A stretch of DNA of 64,000 nt from Chloroflexota bacterium. Lineage in GTDB: Bacteria > Chloroflexota > Anaerolineae > UBA4142. Both the position numbers and the translations under genes were made by a program. The notes beneath the pieces are model-generated. The model saw only the letters and a list, made by a program, of their open reading frames with translations, did no database searches and was not told the DNA's origin. Shown here one piece after another: positions 39,630 to 48,599 of this stretch; within the stretch, counting starts at the first letter, position 1; each line of letters begins with the position of its first letter. The DNA lies in NCBI GenBank assembly GCA_016219275.1, contig JACRBM010000024.1, forward strand, positions 1 to 64,000, written 5' to 3'.

Positions 39630-39658
39630 AGTATAGCGGATTCGAGTACGGGTGTCAA
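39630..39658 (-). promoter_or_regulatory. sigma70-type promoter of the T-box leader
   Basis: On the minus strand TTGACA (39658-39653) and TATACT (39635-39630) are 17 bases apart, with transcription predicted to begin near 39623, just before the T-box stem I. Confidence 0.8.
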
Positions 39659-39710
39659 GCCGCTAATAGTTCGGCAGTGTAGTATCGCGACCGACTACCC
39701 GTGAAATTTT

Positions 39711-39790
39711 TACCGCAGAGACGCGGAGCACGCTGAGAACGCCGAGTTTTTCAAAATGAATTTCTCCGCGCTCTCCGCGTCTCTGCGGTA
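39711..39790. repeat. ACCGCAGAGACGCGGAG inverted repeat
   Basis: Arms of 18 bases (TACCGCAGAGACGCGGAG and CTCCGCGTCTCTGCGGTA) flank about 44 bases. It lies beyond the end of the glutamine synthetase gene. A weaker copy is at 27300-27368. Confidence 0.75.
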
Positions 39791-39822
39791 AATTCCAAAA
39801 TCGCGGGAGCAATGCTCCAGTC

Positions 39823-41151
39823 TCAATAGTTCGGCAAGTACTTTTCTAATTCCCACGCGCTCACTTCGAGACGATAGTCTTGCCATTCTAGCCGCTTGGC
39901 GCTGACAAAACGATCACAGAGGTGCGCGCCGAGCGCATTGCACACAACGGCGTCTTCTTCCAACGCATCGAGCGCACGATTCAACGATTCCGGCAAAATG
40001 CTCAATTTGGAACGACGATCAGTATCGAGGTGATACAGATTTTCTTCCGTCGCTTCGGGCACGGTCAGTTGGCGGCGAATGCCATCAAGTCCGGCGGCGA
40101 GCATGACCGCGAACGCGAGGTACGGATTGCAACTTGGATCGGGGCAACGCAATTCGAGCCGCGTGGATTCGGTTGTCGAGGCGCGCGGCACGCGAATGAG
40201 CGCGGAACGATTGATGCGCGCCCAACTGATGAACACCGGCGCTTCGTACCCCGCGACCAATCGCTTGTACGAATTGACGAGCGGCGCGAGCACCGCGCAC
40301 ATCCCGCGCGCATGCGCGAGTTGCCCCGCGATAAATTGCTTGGCGATTTTCGATAGACCGTGCGGATCGCCCTCATCCGCGAACGCGTTTCTGCCGTTCG
40401 CGGCATACGTCAAACTTTGATGGACATGCATTCCATTGCCGGCTGACCCGCGCAACAACTTGGGCATGAACGTGCCGTACAATCCATTCAACTGCGCGAT
40501 GATCTTGAGCACCAAGCGAAACGTCACCGCGTTATCCGCCGTCGTCAACGCGTCCGAGTAACGAAAATCAATTTCGTGTTGACCGATGGCGACTTCGTGG
40601 TGCATCGCTTCGACCTGGATGCCAAACGCCGCCAGGTTCGCGGTCATCTGCCGACGCAAACCCGCCGCCATATCCGACGGCGCATCGAAATAGCTCGCGC
40701 TGTCGTGTGGAATCGGCGGAATCAAACTGCCGTCGGGATGCGGCTTGAGCAAAAAGAATTCGAGTTCGGGTCCGGTGTGATAAATGAAACCCATCTGCTC
40801 GGCTTGGACGATGGCGCGCTTGAGCACCGCGCGCGGATCGCCGGCGAACGGTTGTCCATCCGGCGTGAACACATCACAGATCAAACGCGCGGTCGCTTCG
40901 TCGCCGCTCAACCAAGGGAGAATCGCGAACGTGGACACATCGGGGCGCAGGTGCATATCGCTTTCGGCGACGCGCGCAAATCCTTCAATCGAAGAACCGT
41001 CGAACCAAATTCCGTTCGTCAGCGCATCGGATAATTCTTGCGCGGGAATCGTCACATTCTTGACGACGCCGACCACATCGGTGAATTGCAAATCAATGTA
41101 CTTGATGTGATTCTCTTCCACGCGCGCAAAGATGTCGGATGAATCAGGCAT
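39823..41151 (-). CDS. glnA: glutamine synthetase (type I)
   Basis: This is a 442-residue type I glutamine synthetase that assimilates ammonium into glutamate with ATP. Key blocks are FDGSSIEGFARV, the metal-binding EVAIGQHEIDF, GNGMHVHQSL and the VAGYEAPVFISWA/INRSALIRVP loop. The adenylylation-site segment (ENLYHLDTDRRSKL) has a Tyr but lacks the usual DLPPEE context. The ATG lies inside the end of the GNAT gene (8 bp overlap). A second synthetase is encoded at 51960-53456, and the two differ in length. Confidence 0.94.
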   Translation of the reverse strand: MPDSSDIFARVEENHIKYIDLQFTDVVGVVKNVTIPAQELSDALTNGIWFDGSSIEGFARVAESDMHLRPDVSTFAILPWLSGDEATARLICDVFTPDGQPFAGDPRAVLKRAIVQAEQMGFIYHTGPELEFFLLKPHPDGSLIPPIPHDSASYFDAPSDMAAGLRRQMTANLAAFGIQVEAMHHEVAIGQHEIDFRYSDALTTADNAVTFRLVLKIIAQLNGLYGTFMPKLLRGSAGNGMHVHQSLTYAANGRNAFADEGDPHGLSKIAKQFIAGQLAHARGMCAVLAPLVNSYKRLVAGYEAPVFISWARINRSALIRVPRASTTESTRLELRCPDPSCNPYLAFAVMLAAGLDGIRRQLTVPEATEENLYHLDTDRRSKLSILPESLNRALDALEEDAVVCNALGAHLCDRFVSAKRLEWQDYRLEVSAWELEKYLPNY

Positions 41152-41629
41152 GGTATTGTCCGAGGTCTTTCTCTAGATTCGCAAAAGTCGGTTGACTATA
41201 TCCTGGGTGATTGGCATGATCGAGGACACGATAACCCAGATATTGAAAATAGGTGAGGTTGTCTTGCAAGGCGAGTCGCACCGCGAGACGCACTCGCGCA
41301 TATCCCAGATCACGCGCGTGCGCCTCGACCCAGGCAATCAGCATTTGTCCGATTCCGTACCGCCGATGCGACGGCAACACCGCGAGACGACCCAGGTAAA
41401 GGTGATCCGCTCTCGGTTCACAAATCACACAGCCAACGATTTGCTGATTGACCAGCGCCACACCTGCACGCGCGCTCATCAACTTGCGCTGAACCGTCTC
41501 AATCGTCTCGTCGTGCGCGCCGGATGGCGGATCCAAGAATCCGCGATATTCCTCGAACGCCGCGTGAATGACGGTCACTAGACCTGGGATATCTTCCTCT
41601 GTTGCTTCGCGTATATAAATGTCTTGCAC
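41144..41629 (-). CDS. GNAT-family N-acetyltransferase
   Basis: This is a 161-residue acetyltransferase. The acetyl-CoA motif is LAVLPSHRRYGIGQMLIAW, followed by LQDNLTYFQYLGYRV. The start is a GTG at 41629 with AAGGA nine bases upstream. Its stop overlaps the glutamine synthetase ATG, so the two are coupled. The substrate is unknown; the link with nitrogen metabolism is only positional. Confidence 0.87.
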   Translation of the reverse strand: MQDIYIREATEEDIPGLVTVIHAAFEEYRGFLDPPSGAHDETIETVQRKLMSARAGVALVNQQIVGCVICEPRADHLYLGRLAVLPSHRRYGIGQMLIAWVEAHARDLGYARVRLAVRLALQDNLTYFQYLGYRVLDHANHPGYSQPTFANLEKDLGQYHA

Positions 41630-41649
41630 CCGGCAATTCCTTTTCGAGA

Positions 41650-41676
41650 ATCCAGGTTTCTTTGAGAAGCCTGGAT
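41650..41676. repeat. ATCCAGGTTTCTT hairpin repeat
   Basis: Nearly perfect arms ATCCAGGTTTCT and AGAAGCCTGGAT, eight bases from the end of the kinase gene; it may also terminate it. A related hairpin is at 44816-44846. Confidence 0.6.
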
Positions 41677-41683
41677 CCTATTT

Positions 41684-42649
41684 TTAGCGGAGAGCCTGAA
41701 GCGCAAACGCGAGCATAACTATCGCGACCATCACGAGAATACTAATGCCGATGGCTTGAACCGCTTGCGAACGCCAGAGCGCACTTTTCTGCGGGGCGCC
41801 GGCTTTATCAAGCAAAGACAAATCCGCCGTTTCCGGATGATCAAGCGCGTCCATGAACGCGCGCATATCCGCGTACCGCTCGTCGGGATTGTGTTGCAAT
41901 GCGCGCGCGACCACGGAGGCGATTTGAGGAGAAATGTCCGCGCGTTCGCGATCCAAACGCGGCGCGATGCCGTTGAGGTGCAGCGCCATTACGGCTAGGT
42001 TGTTGTCGCCGGTGAAAGGCGTTTTACCAGCGAGCATCTCGTACAAGATTGTGCCTAGCGCATACACGTCGGTGCGCGCGTCGCCGCGCTTGCCTTCGAC
42101 TTGTTCGGGCGCCATGTAATCGGGCGTGCCCATCGTCGCGCTCAAGTTCGAGTACGTGACGCGATGCGCGCCCCTGGTCAACGCCAGACCGAAATCCATA
42201 ATCACCGGTTGATCTTCGGCGGCGATCAAAATATTTTCCGGTTTGAGATCGCGATGGATGACGCCGTTCGCGTGGCAATGCGCCATGCCATCCGCGATCT
42301 TGCGCGCGATAGGGATCGCTTGAGCGGGCGACATCGGCGCGGAAGTTTCGATCAATTCGCGCAATGATTGCCCTTGCACAAATTCGGTGACGAGGTACGG
42401 AATCCGGTGGTGTTTGCCGGAACCCAGCCCGCGCAAAATCGCCGGGTGATGCAACGTCTGCATCACTTCCAGCTCGCGTTGGAATCGTTCGAACTGCGCG
42501 GGATCGCCCATGATGCTCGCATCTGGGACCTTAAGCGCGACCTCGCAACGATTCACCACATCGAACGCGCGATAAATGTCGCTCATCCCGCCCTGGGCAA
42601 GGTGGGCTTGGATTTGATAGTTGTCGAACTGGTCGCCAATCTGTAGCAT
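41684..42649 (-). CDS. Ser/Thr protein kinase with C-terminal membrane anchor
   Basis: This is a PknB-type kinase of about 321 residues. Domains in order: the P-loop AQGGMSDIYRA, lysine in EVALKVPD, catalytic HRDLKPENILI, DFGLAL, APEQVEG and an alpha-G region, then a linker and one transmembrane helix (VQAIGISILVMVAIVMLAFA) at the C terminus with almost nothing outside. The start at 42649 is chosen because an extended -10 element overlaps the longer start at 42679. PP2C phosphatase, GNAT and YnfA genes lie upstream on the same strand. Confidence 0.92.
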   Translation of the reverse strand: MLQIGDQFDNYQIQAHLAQGGMSDIYRAFDVVNRCEVALKVPDASIMGDPAQFERFQRELEVMQTLHHPAILRGLGSGKHHRIPYLVTEFVQGQSLRELIETSAPMSPAQAIPIARKIADGMAHCHANGVIHRDLKPENILIAAEDQPVIMDFGLALTRGAHRVTYSNLSATMGTPDYMAPEQVEGKRGDARTDVYALGTILYEMLAGKTPFTGDNNLAVMALHLNGIAPRLDRERADISPQIASVVARALQHNPDERYADMRAFMDALDHPETADLSLLDKAGAPQKSALWRSQAVQAIGISILVMVAIVMLAFALQALR

Positions 42650-42659
42650 GTCGGCGGGC

Positions 42660-42668
42660 ATTATAGCA
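42660..42668 (-). promoter_or_regulatory. extended -10 element giving a near-leaderless kinase mRNA
   Basis: On the minus strand TGC plus TATAAT (42668-42660) lies ten bases before the ATG at 42649. The resulting leader would be only a few bases. Confidence 0.55.
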
Positions 42669-42721
42669 TAGCTATTCATGGATGGCTAACCGCTGATTGA
42701 ATCGGGCGCATTTTACATTGA

Positions 42722-42825
42722 GTAGAGGCGAAGCATTTGCATCAAACTCCCGGCTTGGACGGTCGCTTTTCAAATGGAAACCAACTTGCCAAAGAATCAT
42801 ATCGTGGCAAATGCTTCGCCCCTAC
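42722..42825. repeat. GTAGAGGCGAAGCATTTGC inverted-repeat element
   Basis: Arms GTAGAGGCGAAGCATTTGC (42722-42740) and GCAAATGCTTCGCCCCTAC (42807-42825) differ at one position and enclose 66 bases. The structure and size are those of a miniature inverted-repeat element. It is the main content of the 218 bp between the kinase and GNAT genes. Confidence 0.7.
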
Positions 42826-42867
42826 CTGGGATGCGCCCATTGAATTTGATCAAAACGCTTGATGAAT

Positions 42868-43452
42868 CTAGGGCAAACCGCTCGCCAGGATGCTAGTCCA
42901 TTCTGGGAGTTGGATTACTTGCTCAAGCGACACGGGCAACGCCGGCTCAACCGCTCGTGAACACAGATCACATTGCCACCATCCTACATCATGCCACGCG
43001 CCCAGTTTATAACCGACCGCGCGAAAGACGCCAATCGGCGCAAATCCTAACGCTTCGTGCAAGCCAACGCTGGCAGGGTTGGGCAGAGCGATTCCCGCGT
43101 ACGCGATATAAAATCCTTGCAATCGAATAATCTGCATTAAAACTGTGTAGAGCGCCTTGCCGATTCCAGCGCGCTGGGAGGACGGAGCAACGTACGCCGA
43201 GACATCCACCGCCCATTGGTACGCGGCGCGCGTGCGATGTGAACTGGCGTACGCGTAACCCAGGATTTTTCGCTCAGAGACACAGACCAGCCACGGAAAT
43301 TGCACAAGCGTTTTCGAGATGCGCGCGCGCATCTCATCCACTGTAGGTGGTTCGAGTTCAAACGAAATGGCGGTCTGCTGAACGAACGGCGCGTAAATCG
43401 CTTGAATTTGTTCCGCATCTGCTTCAGTAGCAAGACGAATCATCGGCTTCAT
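42868..43452 (-). CDS. GNAT N-acetyltransferase (phosphinothricin-acetyltransferase-like)
   Basis: This is a 194-residue acetyltransferase of the Pat/MnaT kind. MIRLATEADAEQIQAIYAPF is followed by ISFELEPPT, the VDVSAYVAPSSQRAGIGKAL acetyl-CoA loop and GLHEALGFAPIGVFRAVGYK. The ATG at 43452 with GAGGG upstream is preferred to the long frame that runs back over YnfA. Substrates of relatives include phosphinothricin and methionine derivatives. Confidence 0.9.
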   Translation of the reverse strand: MKPMIRLATEADAEQIQAIYAPFVQQTAISFELEPPTVDEMRARISKTLVQFPWLVCVSERKILGYAYASSHRTRAAYQWAVDVSAYVAPSSQRAGIGKALYTVLMQIIRLQGFYIAYAGIALPNPASVGLHEALGFAPIGVFRAVGYKLGAWHDVGWWQCDLCSRAVEPALPVSLEQVIQLPEWTSILASGLP

Positions 43453-43592
43453 TACAAGCCCTCGCGTATTTTGGATTTTGGGGTGAAGGTTCAACCATGC
43501 GGAGGTTTGCCGGCGCAATTCTCGGGGAATCGAATCCGACATGGTCGCGCGATGTCTTGGCAACATCGTTGATGACCGTCGCAAGGATAGAA

Positions 43593-43922
43593 TCAACTGC
43601 GCGGCGTGTACATGATAATGATAACGCCAATCAACGCGACCAGCCCGCCGATCAAGTCGAAGCGGTCGGGCAGATTCTTGTCCACGACCCAGCCCCACAC
43701 AATCGAGAGCGCGACAAAGACACCGCCATAGGCGGCATAGACGCGCCCAAAGTTCGCGGGTTGAAAAGTCGGGATGACGCCGTACACGAACAACACACCG
43801 CCGCCCAAAAGACCCAGCCACATACTTTTCCCTTCGCGCAACCAGAGCCACACCAAATAACCGCCGCCAATTTCGCACAAACCGGCAATGGCAAAATAAA
43901 TCAATGACTGAATTATCTGCAT
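43593..43922 (-). CDS. YnfA/UPF0060 membrane protein
   Basis: This is a 109-residue, four-helix membrane protein of the UPF0060 (YnfA) family, with [35 protein letters not shown] and [15 protein letters not shown]. It starts two bases after the PP2C stop, which makes coupled translation likely. The family is linked to small multidrug exporters, but its role here is unknown. Confidence 0.93.
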   Translation of the reverse strand: MQIIQSLIYFAIAGLCEIGGGYLVWLWLREGKSMWLGLLGGGVLFVYGVIPTFQPANFGRVYAAYGGVFVALSIVWGWVVDKNLPDRFDLIGGLVALIGVIIIMYTPRS

Positions 43923-43924
43923 CG

Positions 43925-44785
43925 TCAAACTTCTAGGGTCAATCGGGAGTGAAAGAACATCGCGACGTGCCGCGAAATCCACTCGCGCAACGACAATCCT
44001 TTGCGCGATGAACTGTTGCCGGCAGGCGAGGGAGACAAGCGTTGAATGTGAATGGTGATCGCCGAACAATTGTCGTCGGTCTGCCGTTCGAGCGCGAGAT
44101 TGATCAAACGTAGACTCAACTCTTGCGCGCGATTCGTCTGTGCAGTGAGTTCCGCAAACTCGTCATCTTGAATCACCGACCACACGCCATCGCTGCACAA
44201 CACGACCCGGTCGCCTTCGCGCAAGGTGTGTTGCGTAATGTCCGGTTGGACGAACAAGGTCAAGCCAATCCCCTTCGTCAGAATCGAACGTTGCGCGTGC
44301 GTGCGAACCTTGTCCGCCGACAACACTTTCATCCGCACGAGTTCGCCGACCGTCGTATGATCCTCCGTCAAGCACGTCGCGCGACCATCGCGAATCAGGT
44401 ACGCGCGGCTATCGCCCACGTGCGCGAGATAAAGTTGATTGCCGACGACTCCCGCGGCGGTCAACGTCGTGCCCATGCGCCCCGCGCCCAGGCGTTGCGC
44501 TTGCTTGTAGACTCCCAGGTTTGCCGATTCGATGCCGCGTCGCAACGCGCGTTCCACGGGCAACGCGCGTTCGCCATAAAACGCCTCGAATAGTTTTTCG
44601 AGCGCGAGCGTACTCGCCATGTCACCGTGCGCGTATCCGCCCATGCCATCCGCCACGCCGAACAACCATCCCCGCTCCGCAGTCAGATGCCCGTTGGGCA
44701 ATTGAATCGCGTCTTGATTATCCTCGCGCACGGGACCGATATGGCTTAGTCCGCTGGAATCGAACTCGGGTAAAATCGGTTTCAA
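43925..44785 (-). CDS. PP2C-type protein phosphatase
   Basis: This is a 286-residue PP2C/Stp1-type phosphatase. Metal-binding blocks are [42 protein letters not shown] and DDNCSAI. The translation start is a TTG at 44785 with AGGTGATCCGA before it. The Ser/Thr kinase gene is about 1.3 kb downstream on the same strand, so the pair may act on the same targets. Confidence 0.94.
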   Translation of the reverse strand: MKPILPEFDSSGLSHIGPVREDNQDAIQLPNGHLTAERGWLFGVADGMGGYAHGDMASTLALEKLFEAFYGERALPVERALRRGIESANLGVYKQAQRLGAGRMGTTLTAAGVVGNQLYLAHVGDSRAYLIRDGRATCLTEDHTTVGELVRMKVLSADKVRTHAQRSILTKGIGLTLFVQPDITQHTLREGDRVVLCSDGVWSVIQDDEFAELTAQTNRAQELSLRLINLALERQTDDNCSAITIHIQRLSPSPAGNSSSRKGLSLREWISRHVAMFFHSRLTLEV

Positions 44786-44815
44786 ATCGGATCACCTCAA
44801 ACGATGCCTTTGTCT

Positions 44816-44846
44816 GAATCCAGGTTTTTTGGAGAAACCTGGATTC
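44816..44846. repeat. GAATCCAGGTTT hairpin repeat
   Basis: The arms GAATCCAGGTTT and AAACCTGGATTC have a 7-base loop, 30 bases before the PP2C TTG. It is related to the 41650-41676 hairpin. The 130 bases to the APC gene hold no other recognised feature. Confidence 0.65.
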
Positions 44847-44978
44847 TCTTCCGTTCATCAAACGAAATTGACAAAGGAATTACTCGAAACAAGATTACCC
44901 CTGTTGCGTTCTGCTCTTCTCCCCCTCTAAAGATTCACAGAACGCCAACAGGGGGACGAACCGAGAAATAAGGGCGTC

Positions 44979-46520
44979 CTATTTCTCGGTTGTGATGTGA
45001 TGTGTCGGCGAAACGAGCGTGCGTTCGCGACGCATTTTCATCACGACTACATAGACCACACCTAACGCCAACCACGCCGCCGCAATTCCCAGGGCGAGGT
45101 ACGTGGCTTGCGCGGTTACTCCACTCGATGTTGTTCCAACAATACAAATCACCAGCACCATGCCTAGATTGGCGATCAATCCGAATATAGGCAAGATAAC
45201 ATGTCGCAACCAATTGAATTCATGATTGCCCACAAACGCGACCACTGCCAGTCCGCAGATAAGCGCGTACAGGACGAACGTTCCCAGGTTCGAAGCGAGC
45301 GTGATGCCGGTCAGCGCGACGACGCCGCCGACCACACCCAGCGAACCAATAAGCGCCGAAGTGATCGTAAGGAGAACCACGGCGACATAGGGCGTCGCAT
45401 ACTGCGCGTGCAACAAACCCATAATGTCCGGCATCTCCTCATCTTGCGACATGGCGAAACTGATTCGCACGCCGGTGTTCATCGCCGTCAATGTCGCGGC
45501 GAGCAGCGCGAGCGCAACCGTTGCGGCAATCGTCAGCATGACGACGAATCCATTGCCGCCCAAAAGCGGATCGCCGATTTGGATTGCCAGGTCGCCCATC
45601 GGCGCGCGCGACGCCGCAGACGCGGCGATGCCGGTGAGCGCGCCCACTTTCAATCGGTCATTTTGGATGACGCTTACCGCAAAGTATTCCACCAGGTAAA
45701 CGAGCAGACCTTGGATGAGCAACGCGAGAATCGCGCCGCGCGGGACATCGCGTTTGGGATTCGTGGCGACCGCGCCCAATACTGTGGTGGATTCAAAACC
45801 GACGAGAATCAGAATCGCGATGGATGCCTGAAACAGCATCCCGCTCCATTCGTGCGGCAGAACGATCGAGGCAACCGAGGGGTGATACCACTCACTCGGC
45901 GCGAGATTCGACGGATTGTAAAGACGAAAGAGAATGGCAAGCACGGCAAAAACGACGAGCATCGTAATTTGAATCGCGTTGAGCACGATGGACGATGTGG
46001 TCGAACCGGTGATGCCGCGCAACGCGAGAAATCCGACGAACGCGGCAAAGGCGCACGCCAGCAACACTTGACCCCAAATGGTGGGATGATAGCCGAATTG
46101 CTCGGCGATATAATTCGCCAAATTCGCCATGAACGCGACCATCACGCCGGGATAGACCCAGTAAAACAGGTGCGCCGCCCAGCCGGTAATGAATTTCACC
46201 GGGCGCGCCCAGCGATGATGTTTCGAATCGGCGCGATCCATAAACACGCGTTGGGCAAAGTGGTACGCACTGCGACTCCCGGCATCCGGGTAACGATACG
46301 CCAATTCGGAAAAAGCGAGCGCGGTCAAAAACGCAACCAGCAATGCCATCACCACGCCCGCCCACATATCCCGCGCTGTGCTAATGCCGTTCGCGTCCGT
46401 GCTCGCGGCTTGCAATTGCAAGGTTAACCACAAGAACGCGCCCGGCGCCATCAACGCCATCGCGTTCACTGTGACGCCGGTCAGTCCCAGGGTTTTCTTA
46501 ACGCTTGGCTGAGTACCCAT
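44979..46520 (-). CDS. APC-superfamily amino acid permease
   Basis: This is a 513-residue transporter with about 12 membrane segments and a first helix beginning LGLTGVTVNAMALMAPGAFL. The GGYAGG-like motifs are modified, and the fold is inferred from the pattern of helices plus EESTTVLGAVATNPKRDVPRG-like loops (FESTTVLGAVATNPKRDVP). The ATG at 46520 has GGAG five bases upstream and is preferred to one at 46544. The substrate is unknown. A 64-residue membrane protein gene precedes it. Confidence 0.9.
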   Translation of the reverse strand: MGTQPSVKKTLGLTGVTVNAMALMAPGAFLWLTLQLQAASTDANGISTARDMWAGVVMALLVAFLTALAFSELAYRYPDAGSRSAYHFAQRVFMDRADSKHHRWARPVKFITGWAAHLFYWVYPGVMVAFMANLANYIAEQFGYHPTIWGQVLLACAFAAFVGFLALRGITGSTTSSIVLNAIQITMLVVFAVLAILFRLYNPSNLAPSEWYHPSVASIVLPHEWSGMLFQASIAILILVGFESTTVLGAVATNPKRDVPRGAILALLIQGLLVYLVEYFAVSVIQNDRLKVGALTGIAASAASRAPMGDLAIQIGDPLLGGNGFVVMLTIAATVALALLAATLTAMNTGVRISFAMSQDEEMPDIMGLLHAQYATPYVAVVLLTITSALIGSLGVVGGVVALTGITLASNLGTFVLYALICGLAVVAFVGNHEFNWLRHVILPIFGLIANLGMVLVICIVGTTSSGVTAQATYLALGIAAAWLALGVVYVVVMKMRRERTLVSPTHHITTEK

Positions 46521-46550
46521 GTCCGCTCCGGGAATCGGCAGCATCCGTTT

Positions 46551-46745
46551 TCATTGAGGAGGCTTGAGCCATTTTTCTAACTTTTCGATGAACAAGACGA
46601 GGGGCCACAGGAGAACGATTCGCAACGCATTGACCAGGAATTGCAACCATTCCAACCAATTTAATCGTTTGGTATTGGTCCCTTCCAAATGAATGTACGC
46701 GATCAAAACTCCCATCGCCAGATAGATCAGCGCAGGTGGTGACAT
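46551..46745 (-). CDS. small membrane protein
   Basis: This is a 64-residue protein with two hydrophobic stretches (LIYLAMGVLIAYI and LVNALRIVLLWPLVLFI) and a basic end. It ends 30 bp before the APC permease start and could be co-transcribed. No domain is recognised, and the ribosome site is weak, so the gene is plausible rather than certain. Confidence 0.55.
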   Translation of the reverse strand: MSPPALIYLAMGVLIAYIHLEGTNTKRLNWLEWLQFLVNALRIVLLWPLVLFIEKLEKWLKPPQ

Positions 46746-46840
46746 CCTTGTTCCATCACAATCCCAGTTTCATAGAAATTTCGTAACTGTTCAGTTTCAA
46801 AACATCCCATTGTTATAAGGAAGAGGCGGAGTTGCGCGCA

Positions 46841-46879
46841 AGACCTGTCAGGTTCGCGTCGCGAATACCTGACAGGTCT
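46841..46879. repeat. AGACCTGTCAGGT inverted repeat
   Basis: Arms AGACCTGTCAGGT and ACCTGACAGGTCT enclose 13 bases. It lies just beyond the Amt1 stop and has no T-run on the minus strand. Relatives are at 23274 and 56652. Confidence 0.7.
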
Positions 46880-46900
46880 TACATCGCAATGTCGCTTGAA

Positions 46901-48475
46901 CTACTCGGTGGCGCTCGCGGTTGCGCCGGAGGGCACGCGCGCGGGAGATCCGGACTTGATGACTTCGGGCACCGGCTCCCAATCCTTGGGATAACCGAGC
47001 ACGCCCATTTCCGGCAAGTCCAATCCTGCCAACTCGACCTCGCGCGATACGCGCAACAGTTTGAACGCGGACAAGACCTGGAAGAACACGTAGGATCCGC
47101 CGATCACGGTCACGGCAATCGCTACGACTTCCGCGCCTTGCGCGAGAATCTGGGACGAGCCACCGTACAGCAACCCAGTCACCGGCGTCGCGACGCCGTT
47201 CCACGCCGCCGAATCCGGATTGCCATTCGCAAAGATGCCGACCGCCAACACGCCCCACACACCATTCGCAAAGTGCACCGGGATCGCGCCAACGGGATCG
47301 TCAATCTTGGCTTTCTCTAGCACGGTCGCGGCGACACACACCCACACGCCGGCGACGAGTCCGATGATGACCGCACCCGTACTATCCACGAACGCGCACG
47401 GCGCGGTGATCGCCACCAAACCGGCAAGGATGCCGTTGACCGACATGGACGGATCCGGTTTTTTGGTTGGACCAACGACCCACATGTAGAGCATCGCCGC
47501 GCAACCACCCGCCGCGCCAGCCATCAACGTATTGATCGCGGCGTTGACCGCCAAGTTGCGGAATCCGCCGACAAAGCCCAGCGCCGACCCAGGATTGAAA
47601 CCGAACCATCCAAAGAACAGGATGATGGTACCCAAGATGCCCAACGAAATGCTGTGACCGGGGATGGCATTGGCAGAACCGTCCTTGTTGAATTTACCGA
47701 TACGCGGACCGATGACGATTGCGCCCGCCAACGCGACCGAGCCGCCGATCATGTGCACAACACCGGAACCGGCAAAGTCCACCGCGCCATTACCCCAGCC
47801 CATCGTGCGACCCAGGTTCGCGAGCCAACCGCCGCCCCACACCCAGTTGCCGACCAACGGGTAGATGATCATGCTGACCCACAAGCCCATCAACGCAAAG
47901 CCGACGAACTTGAATCGTTCCGCCAGCGAACCGGTGGGAATCGTCGCGGCAGTATCCATGAACACCATCTGGAACAGAAAGAACGCCAACACGCCGAAAT
48001 TCGCGCCCAGCCCACCCAGCATAAAGCCAGAAAGACCCAGGACGCCCGAACCGCCGATGAGCAATGGTTGATCGAGCACACCCGTCCAATCGCCCAGAGT
48101 GACCGGCGAGAAAGCCCAGGCATCGAGACCATTGATCGTGGGGTAAGTAAAGTTCACGCCGCCGAACTGAAAGGCAAAGCCAGTCAACCAGTACCCGACC
48201 GCGCCGATGCAAAACACCATCATGTTCATCATCATCGTGTGTGCGACGTTCTTGTTGCGGGTAAAGCCAGTCTCGACGAGCGCAAACCCGGCTTGCATAA
48301 AGAATACGAGAAAACCGGCGACGAGCACCCACAACACATTCACACTGACAATGGCGTCGTCGAGCTTTGGGTTTGCCGGTTCGGGACCCTGAGCCGAAGC
48401 GACACCCGCCGTGCCGAGCAACAGCGCGGCGAATAATACGATTATGGCAACGCGCACCAAATTCATGGATTTCAT
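46901..48475 (-). CDS. amt: ammonium transporter 1 (Amt/Rh family)
   Basis: This is a 524-residue ammonium channel with an N-terminal signal peptide (LFAALLLGTAGVASAQ), 11 predicted membrane helices and the Amt signature DFAGSGVVHMIGGSVAL, along with GWFGFNPGSAL and PVHFANGVWG (the twin-His pore sits in the helices with H-x-x-G and HFANG). An unusual C-terminal tail of about 40 residues follows the cytoplasmic region. AAGGAG lies nine bases before the ATG. The second transporter gene is near 51 kb. Confidence 0.94.
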   Translation of the reverse strand: MKSMNLVRVAIIVLFAALLLGTAGVASAQGPEPANPKLDDAIVSVNVLWVLVAGFLVFFMQAGFALVETGFTRNKNVAHTMMMNMMVFCIGAVGYWLTGFAFQFGGVNFTYPTINGLDAWAFSPVTLGDWTGVLDQPLLIGGSGVLGLSGFMLGGLGANFGVLAFFLFQMVFMDTAATIPTGSLAERFKFVGFALMGLWVSMIIYPLVGNWVWGGGWLANLGRTMGWGNGAVDFAGSGVVHMIGGSVALAGAIVIGPRIGKFNKDGSANAIPGHSISLGILGTIILFFGWFGFNPGSALGFVGGFRNLAVNAAINTLMAGAAGGCAAMLYMWVVGPTKKPDPSMSVNGILAGLVAITAPCAFVDSTGAVIIGLVAGVWVCVAATVLEKAKIDDPVGAIPVHFANGVWGVLAVGIFANGNPDSAAWNGVATPVTGLLYGGSSQILAQGAEVVAIAVTVIGGSYVFFQVLSAFKLLRVSREVELAGLDLPEMGVLGYPKDWEPVPEVIKSGSPARVPSGATASATE

Positions 48476-48599
48476 TTCTTCTTCTCCTTATAGATTTTTT
48501 TCTGAACTCGATCCGCCTCGCGGTTCACCCAGGACTGCGGCCGCTATGCCCAGCGCGCGCTGCGACGAAGATCAAGATGTCATTCGATTGGTTGAACGA

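Noticed and set aside
43453-43878. Long N-terminal extension of the 42868 GNAT gene
   Set aside because: It would be antisense-like filler over YnfA; the ATG at 43452 has a ribosome site and starts the family homology.
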